Origin: a virus
Reading direction: 5' to 3' (one strand)
IMG/VR virus record: IMGVR_UViG_3300042549_002645
Coordinates: 1 to 33,978 of that record
Length of the DNA stretch: 33,978 bases
Made by a program: the position numbers and the translations under genes. The notes beneath the pieces are model-generated. The model saw only the letters and a list, made by a program, of their open reading frames with translations, was not told the DNA's origin and did not search any database. This document shows positions 30,016 to 33,978 of this stretch, in pieces (position 1 is the stretch's first letter; each line of letters begins with the position of its first letter).

Positions 30016-30729
30016 TACGTAGATAAATGGAGTTGTGTTTTTTCTATTTAAATAGTTATATAATTTTATTCTTGTTATATTTATAGTTATTGCGGCTTCC
30101 TCACATCCTAAATAAAAAATACCTGTTTCAGTGTTTAGTATTATTTTATTGTTTGATTCACTCATTTTTCTTTTACTTTCTTCGGAATGTTTTTTACCTG
30201 TATTAAATTCACTAATTTTTCTTTTAGTTTCTTCAGATAATTTAATTCCTTTACGAGCTTTACTCATTTTTCTTTTACTTTCTTCAGATAATTTAATTCC
30301 TTTACGAGCTTTACTCATTTTTCTTTTACTTTCTTCGGAATGTTTTTTACCTGTATTAAATTCACTAATTTTTTTTTTAGTTTCTTCAGACATATTTAAT
30401 TTAGCTTCACTCATTTTTCTTTTACTTTCTTCAGATAATTTACCACTTCTATCACTTGACTTTGTCAATCTACAATTTAAACCAGCTTTACCAATAGCAC
30501 TAAAAACTTCCTGATAATACCTTTCTTTATCGTTTAGTTCGTTTGCTTCACATTCACATAAAACTTCAAATTTATGTTTGTTTGCTCCATATTTTAAAAG
30601 TGAATTATAAAGTATTGTTTGCGTTTTACAACTTAATCTTTTATATTGATTAAATCTTTTTTCAATATCAATACTTTGACCTATGTAAACTTTCTTTGTT
30701 GGACTTGTAATCTTATAAATTCCTATCAT
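30013..30729 (-). CDS. GIY-YIG endonuclease with NUMOD3-like repeats (free-standing homing type)
   Basis: 238 residues. The GIY-YIG core is complete: [19 protein letters not shown] (GIY...YIG), then an Arg in IEKRFNQYK, and a Glu in [11 protein letters not shown]. After it come about seven tandem repeats of 17 residues ([17 protein letters not shown] and variants), like NUMOD3 DNA-binding modules of homing endonucleases. The C-terminus ([20 protein letters not shown]) looks like a small HTH (NUMOD1-type). It is the only minus-strand gene, with its own promoter and structured leader. Probably a mobile endonuclease that moved between virion genes without disrupting one. Confidence 0.9.
   Translation of the reverse strand: MIGIYKITSPTKKVYIGQSIDIEKRFNQYKRLSCKTQTILYNSLLKYGANKHKFEVLCECEANELNDKERYYQEVFSAIGKAGLNCRLTKSSDRSGKLSEESKRKMSEAKLNMSEETKKKISEFNTGKKHSEESKRKMSKARKGIKLSEESKRKMSKARKGIKLSEETKRKISEFNTGKKHSEESKRKMSESNNKIILNTETGIFYLGCEEAAITINITRIKLYNYLNRKNTTPFIYV
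30178..30393 (-). repeat. 51-bp tandem repeats inside the endonuclease gene
   Basis: Identical or nearly identical 51-base units (17 codons each) code for the NUMOD3-like motifs. Exact adjacent copies lie at 30241-30291 and 30292-30342, and a longer block near 30178 recurs at 30331, 153 bases (three units) away. The copies are recent duplications; they are coding and not CRISPR. Confidence 0.85.
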
Positions 30730-30739
30730 AATAAAAACA

Positions 30740-30806
30740 ACCCTCTAAATAGTACCGCCAAGTAAACTATAAAGAGGGTGTTAATTAATTTTATAAATCT
30801 TGGCGG
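30740..30806 (-). ncRNA. Pseudoknotted 5' leader RNA, element B
   Basis: On the minus strand, CCGCCAAG (30806-30799) pairs with CTTGGCGG (30762-30755), which lies in the loop of a hairpin. Its outer stem is ACCCTCT/AGAGGGT (30779-30773 with 30746-30740) and its inner stem is ATAG/CTAT. The design (upstream strand, spacer, hairpin whose loop pairs upstream) is that of element A. It starts about 5 nt after the expected RNA 5' end and ends 10 nt before the endonuclease ATG. Confidence 0.75.
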
Positions 30807-30816
30807 ATTTCTAATA

Positions 30817-30824
30817 CAAATATA
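30817..30824 (-). promoter_or_regulatory. Minus-strand promoter -7 box for GIY-YIG gene
   Basis: TATATTTG read on the minus strand, followed by TATTAG. RNA would begin near 30811. The -33 box is weak. The endonuclease thus seems to have its own promoter, leader and terminator. Confidence 0.6.
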
Positions 30825-30886
30825 CAATTTTATTTTCTAAATGACACCATTATAAAAATAAAACGTATTATAAGAAACAAAAGACA

Positions 30887-31978
30887 ATGTTAGAAACTTA
30901 TACAGTACTTTTTAAAAAGGATGAAACGGAAGGTGTTTTTGGAATCTCTCTTGTGGAATCTCCTGCGATGGAATCTAATTTTATTGCTTTGAGTAAAGAA
31001 GATAATTTAGTTCAGTTAAAAGCTATTGATAGCGAAAAACGTATTTTGTTAGGAGCAGTTTTAGTACCTGATAAAAAAATATATAGAAACCAAAACGGCA
31101 AAGAGTTTAACATCGTTTTTCCTGCTGAAACTATTCGGCTATCAATGGAAAACTTTTTTGAACAAGGTTATCAAAATGCATCGACTTTAGAACACGACGA
31201 AAAACAAAAACTTAAGGATGTTACTTTTGTTGAAAGTTGGATAAAAGAAGATGAGATAAACGATAAGTCTGTTAAATACGGAATGACAGAACCTGTTGGA
31301 ACTTGGTTCGCTGCTATGAAAGTAAATAACGATGAGATTTGGAATGACTTTGTAAAGACTGGCAAAGTAAAAGGATTCAGTATTGATGGATTCTTTGATT
31401 TAGAACGTATTAATTTAAAAACCGAGAATATGAATGTAGATTTAATTTTAAGCGCTATAAAGGATGGTTTCGCTTCTTTGATTAAGAAAGAAGAAATCGT
31501 TTTAGGTAGCGTTATGACTCAAGACCAATCTTTAACGATTGACTTTGAGGGCGATACTTTAGCAGTAGGTTTACCGCTAACTATCCAAAATGAGAATGGC
31601 GATGTTATGCCGTTACCTGATGGGGAATATATCCTTGAAAATGGTATGGTATTAACTGTAGCAGGTGGTTTAGTTTCTGAATTGTCAGAAGGACAAGCCG
31701 AAGCTGCAGAAGCCGAAGAAGAAATGCCTGCTGAATTGGAAAAAGAAAGCCCAAGCGTAGTGAAATCAGAGAAACACACGCAAGAGATTTTCTATCAATT
31801 GGCTCAGGAATTTGGTAAACAATTAGAAACTTTAAAAGCTGAATTAAAAGCAGATTTTGAAGCTAAAATTGAAGAACAAAAAGAAGTTATCTCATTAACA
31901 AAAAACAAACCCGCTAAAGAAAAATCATTTGAAGAAATGACTGCTTTGGAAAAATTTAGACTAACAAAAAATAAATAA
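30887..31978 (+). CDS. Prohead protease (XkdF-like) fused to scaffold
   Basis: 363 residues. The N-terminal part (1-185) has the XkdF/S78-like pattern: ETEGVFGISLVESPAMESNF, then LEHD and GTWFAAMKVNNDEIWNDF and VKGFSIDGFF near the end. His and Ser in HDEK and GFSIDG may serve in catalysis. The C-terminal half has an acidic linker (AEAAEAEEEMPAE) and a coiled coil (QLETLKAELKADFEAKIEEQ), as in protease-scaffold fusions that mature the capsid. It lies just before the major capsid gene. Confidence 0.82.
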   Translation: MLETYTVLFKKDETEGVFGISLVESPAMESNFIALSKEDNLVQLKAIDSEKRILLGAVLVPDKKIYRNQNGKEFNIVFPAETIRLSMENFFEQGYQNASTLEHDEKQKLKDVTFVESWIKEDEINDKSVKYGMTEPVGTWFAAMKVNNDEIWNDFVKTGKVKGFSIDGFFDLERINLKTENMNVDLILSAIKDGFASLIKKEEIVLGSVMTQDQSLTIDFEGDTLAVGLPLTIQNENGDVMPLPDGEYILENGMVLTVAGGLVSELSEGQAEAAEAEEEMPAELEKESPSVVKSEKHTQEIFYQLAQEFGKQLETLKAELKADFEAKIEEQKEVISLTKNKPAKEKSFEEMTALEKFRLTKNK

Positions 31979-31983
31979 AAATT

Positions 31984-33006
31984 ATGGCAATTACTTACAA
32001 TTCAGTTAACTATCGTGGAAAGGCAGCAGAGCCAATCGTTGAGGAATTATTATTCGAAAATGCAACTATCGCTAAAGCTTTAGTAACATTCGAAGAAGAT
32101 GTTAAAGCAGAAACTATTTTTACGGAAGCTACTGCTACTGCAACTTTACAAGCTTACACTTCAGGAGTACCAACTTCAGCAGGTTCTTTAACTGCTTTTG
32201 ATGTAGCGGTAACTCCTACAAAAGTTCAATTTTACCAAGAGTTTGACCCTAATACCTTGCGTTTTTCTCGTTTTAAAAGAGATATGAAACCAGGAGCGTG
32301 GGAAATTATGTCAAGCGAATTTGAGCAACTTGTTATCGGTGGTTTATACGCTAAACAAATTTCAAACGCTTTTGAAAATGAGTTTTGGAATGGTGCAACA
32401 TCTGCAACTAAAACGGCTGTAGCTGCTTTAACTGCAGGAACTGCTAACACTTCGGTTGGTGCTGCTGAAAAAACTAAAGTTGCTGCTTTGGCTACAAGTC
32501 AAATCGACGGTATCTTGGTTAAAATGATTTATAACGATTCTAACGCTTCAGCTACTGCAGGAGTAGGTACAAGAATTAAAGTTGCAGGTACTACTTTAAC
32601 TGCTGCTGTATTGAAAGTTGAATTAGACAAAGTTTATGCTGCTATTCCTGCTGCTACTTTGAACGCTGCCGAAAAACCATCTTTGTACTTGCCGCGTTCG
32701 GTTAAACAAATGATTGTTCAAGCTAACAATGTAACAACTGACTATACTAAACCATTTGATGCAGATGCAGCTTATGAGAATATTTACTTTAATGGTTTGA
32801 AATGTGAGTTCGTTCCACTTCCTGAAAACGTTGTTATCGCTGCTTTGAAATCACACCTTATTTGGGCTACTGATTTAGCTTCAGATGTTAACGTTATGCA
32901 ATTGGACAAAATCGCTCTTAATAGAGAAGATATGTTCTTAAAAAACAATATGACACTTGCTGCTCACGTTGTTAACCAAAAATTCAACGTACTTTACGTA
33001 GGATAG
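31984..33006 (+). CDS. Major capsid protein
   Basis: 340 residues. The gene stands after the protease/scaffold and before structural genes, and its codons are less AT-rich and more uniform, as expected for the most expressed protein. KVQFYQEFDPNTLRFSRFKR in the first third and FENEFWNGATSATKTAV near the middle resemble HK97-fold capsid proteins of this phylum, and the C-terminus has VNVMQLDKIALNREDMFL typical of the P-domain region. It ends before a terminator. Confidence 0.85.
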   Translation: MAITYNSVNYRGKAAEPIVEELLFENATIAKALVTFEEDVKAETIFTEATATATLQAYTSGVPTSAGSLTAFDVAVTPTKVQFYQEFDPNTLRFSRFKRDMKPGAWEIMSSEFEQLVIGGLYAKQISNAFENEFWNGATSATKTAVAALTAGTANTSVGAAEKTKVAALATSQIDGILVKMIYNDSNASATAGVGTRIKVAGTTLTAAVLKVELDKVYAAIPAATLNAAEKPSLYLPRSVKQMIVQANNVTTDYTKPFDADAAYENIYFNGLKCEFVPLPENVVIAALKSHLIWATDLASDVNVMQLDKIALNREDMFLKNNMTLAAHVVNQKFNVLYVG

Positions 33007-33016
33007 TCAATAACTT

Positions 33017-33043
33017 AACCGCTCTTTAATTAGGGCGGTTTTT
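33017..33043 (+). terminator. Rho-independent terminator after the capsid gene
   Basis: AACCGCTCT, loop TTAATT, AGGGCGGTT (9 bp, one wobble) then TTT. It probably limits the abundance of downstream transcripts relative to the capsid mRNA. Confidence 0.85.
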
Positions 33044-33059
33044 AATAAAATATATACAA

Positions 33060-33578
33060 ATGGCGTGCGATATTTTAAAAGGCCGTAGTCTTTCTTGTAA
33101 AGACTCGAGAACGGGAATCAGATATGTAGATTTTGGAATCTACGATGGCGATACTTATACAGTATCAGCTCAAGAAATTGCTTCTTTGCCTGCTGGATTA
33201 ACGGAAGTTTTTCGTTATGAGGTAAAAGGTGCTGGAAATTCATTAATTGAAACGGCTACTGTAAACAACGATAACAGAACTATTGAAATCGTTCAAGCTT
33301 TAGCTTTAACTTTGCCTAAATTAGGTAAAGATACAGAAGTAGAATTGCAGTCTTTACTTTATGGTAGAGTTGTAGCATTTATTCACGATTATAACGGAAA
33401 TGTAAAAGCCGTAGGTATCGATTCAGGATTGGAAGCTACTACAGGAGTTATGAGTACAGAAACAAGCGGTTATACTATTGCATTAGAGGCAAGAGATAAT
33501 AACTTCGCTCCATTCCTTGCTTCAGCTGCTAAAACTGCCTTATTAGCTTTAGTTTCTGCTCAAGTGATTAACCCTTAA
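33060..33578 (+). CDS. Virion structural protein, candidate major tail tube protein
   Basis: 172 residues. The opening ACDILKGRSLSCKDSRTGIR (with two Cys), then YVDFGIYDGDTYTVS, is a pattern I know from structural proteins next to capsid genes in Bacteroidota phages. Beta-rich, with a hydrophobic Ala-rich end. Codon use is like that of the capsid gene, so high expression is likely. Tail tube is the best guess; a capsid decoration role is possible. Confidence 0.62.
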   Translation: MACDILKGRSLSCKDSRTGIRYVDFGIYDGDTYTVSAQEIASLPAGLTEVFRYEVKGAGNSLIETATVNNDNRTIEIVQALALTLPKLGKDTEVELQSLLYGRVVAFIHDYNGNVKAVGIDSGLEATTGVMSTETSGYTIALEARDNNFAPFLASAAKTALLALVSAQVINP

Positions 33579-33604
33579 AAGAAAGGAGAAACTTTAATCT
33601 TATT

Positions 33605-33631
33605 AAACCCACTTTAAACGGTGGGTTTTTT
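33605..33631 (+). terminator. Rho-independent terminator
   Basis: AAACCCAC, 8-base loop, GTGGGTTT followed by TTT, after the probable tail tube gene. Confidence 0.88.
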
Positions 33632-33668
33632 ATTTGATACCAAATGACTAAAAAAACGTTTTATAATT

Positions 33669-33932
33669 ATGAAGATATTCGACCCTACAGACACGATCCA
33701 TACATTAAAAATCATACCGCGCGACTATGTTACAACGGCTACTATGGTTTTAAGAAATGAATTAAGACAAACCGAAACTACTCATAATTTAACTTGTACG
33801 AATACAGATGGATATTTAACCGCTGAATTTACGCAAACGATGACAGAGGGGCAAAATTTTGAGTTTGAGGTTTACGATACTAACGACAATTTACTTTACA
33901 GAGGTAAAGCATACGCAACCACAACGATATGA
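33669..33932 (+). CDS. Small structural-module protein before the portal gene
   Basis: 87 residues, beta-rich: IFDPTDTIHTLKIIPRDYVT, then ATMVLRNELRQTETTHNL and FEFEVYDTNDNLLYRGKAY. I do not recognise a named family, but small beta proteins of this kind stand between capsid and portal genes in related phages. Its stop overlaps the portal start (ATGA, across the terminal overlap). Confidence 0.7.
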   Translation: MKIFDPTDTIHTLKIIPRDYVTTATMVLRNELRQTETTHNLTCTNTDGYLTAEFTQTMTEGQNFEFEVYDTNDNLLYRGKAYATTTI

Positions 33933-33978
33933 GTATAGAAATTTTACAATTAGCAAACTATAACCGACCAGAAATAAA
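33852..33978. repeat. Terminal direct repeat, right copy
   Basis: Identical to bases 1-127 (see left copy); it closes the circle in the portal gene. Confidence 0.95.
33929..33978 (+). CDS. Partial CDS: N-terminus of the portal gene
   Basis: The first 16 codons of the portal gene, repeated because of the terminal overlap. The full gene is at 78-1799. Confidence 0.9.
   Translation, partial: MSIEILQLANYNRPEI

Noticed and set aside
30178-30393. Regularly spaced repeats that could suggest a CRISPR array
   Set aside because: They are contiguous 51-base units in frame with an open reading frame and code for NUMOD3-like motifs; no spacers.
30131-30514. Plus-strand ORF of 127 codons opposite the GIY-YIG gene
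   Set aside because: It is a Leu/Ser-rich shadow of the repeat region; the minus-strand frame has complete motifs.
1-33978. Integrase, excisionase, attachment site or partition genes of a prophage
   Set aside because: None found on either strand; the small HTH and RHH proteins alone do not show lysogeny.
1-33978. Stop-codon reassignment
   Set aside because: TAA, TAG and TGA all end recognisable genes at the expected lengths, and no gene shows in-frame stops.

Overview
This window looks like the complete genome of a small tailed phage (siphovirus-like, HK97-type head) of a Bacteroidota host, probably a flavobacterium. The first 127 bases recur exactly as the last 127, so the molecule was assembled as a circle of about 33,851 bp, and the repeat is most simply an assembly overlap. 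Host evidence: the DNA is very AT-rich; promoters have the Bacteroidota form TTTG-N18/19-TAnnTTTG; Shine-Dalgarno sites are almost absent; several gene families are typical of this phylum (DUF3127-type ssDNA-binding protein with an acidic PF tail, a BACON-like domain on a tail protein, Bacteroidota-type head and tail proteins). No integrase, excisionase or clear lysogeny repressor was found, so a lytic lifestyle is likely but not proven. All genes but one are on the + strand.

Layout, reading the circle from the terminase. 19.6-22.2 kb: an ECF-like sigma factor, small proteins, a lipoprotein, terminase small and large subunits. 22.2-30.0 kb: tail assembly chaperone with an apparent -1 frameshift, tail completion and neck proteins, two large tail proteins (the second ending in a BACON-like domain) and the tape measure. 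30.0-30.8 kb: a lone minus-strand GIY-YIG endonuclease with 17-residue NUMOD3-like repeats, behind its own promoter and a pseudoknotted leader. 30.9-33.9 kb and 1-2.4 kb: XkdF-like prohead protease/scaffold, major capsid protein, a probable tail tube protein, a small protein, portal with a C-terminal MuF-like extension, head-tail connector. 2.4-6.1 kb: tail fibre, LamG-domain adhesin, holin candidate, M15 endolysin and small genes. 6.2-6.35 kb: hairpin and an unusual tRNA. 6.35-17 kb: early/middle region with three orphan DNA methyltransferases, a small HTH protein, recombination genes (YqaJ exonuclease, ssDNA-binding protein, RusA resolvase), a MazG-like pyrophosphohydrolase, a calcineurin-like phosphoesterase, a replication initiator carrying internal iterons, and a RecA-like/RepA-like ATPase. 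17-19.6 kb: a run of very small genes, including paralogues of an EKAKEL family and two ribbon-helix-helix proteins.

How it may work together (inference): three promoters (6.6, 7.75 and 12.5 kb) carry the same 18-bp palindrome between the -33 and -7 boxes, so the small-HTH/C5-methyltransferase operon, the recombination operon and the DUF4942 methyltransferase are probably co-regulated. The phage sigma factor sits at the junction of the early and late regions and may switch on the virion genes. The least explained features are two 5' leaders (13.96-14.05 kb on +, 30.74-30.81 kb on -) with the same pseudoknot architecture but unrelated sequence, each beginning a few nucleotides after a promoter. 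They may be one undescribed class of phage leader RNA.
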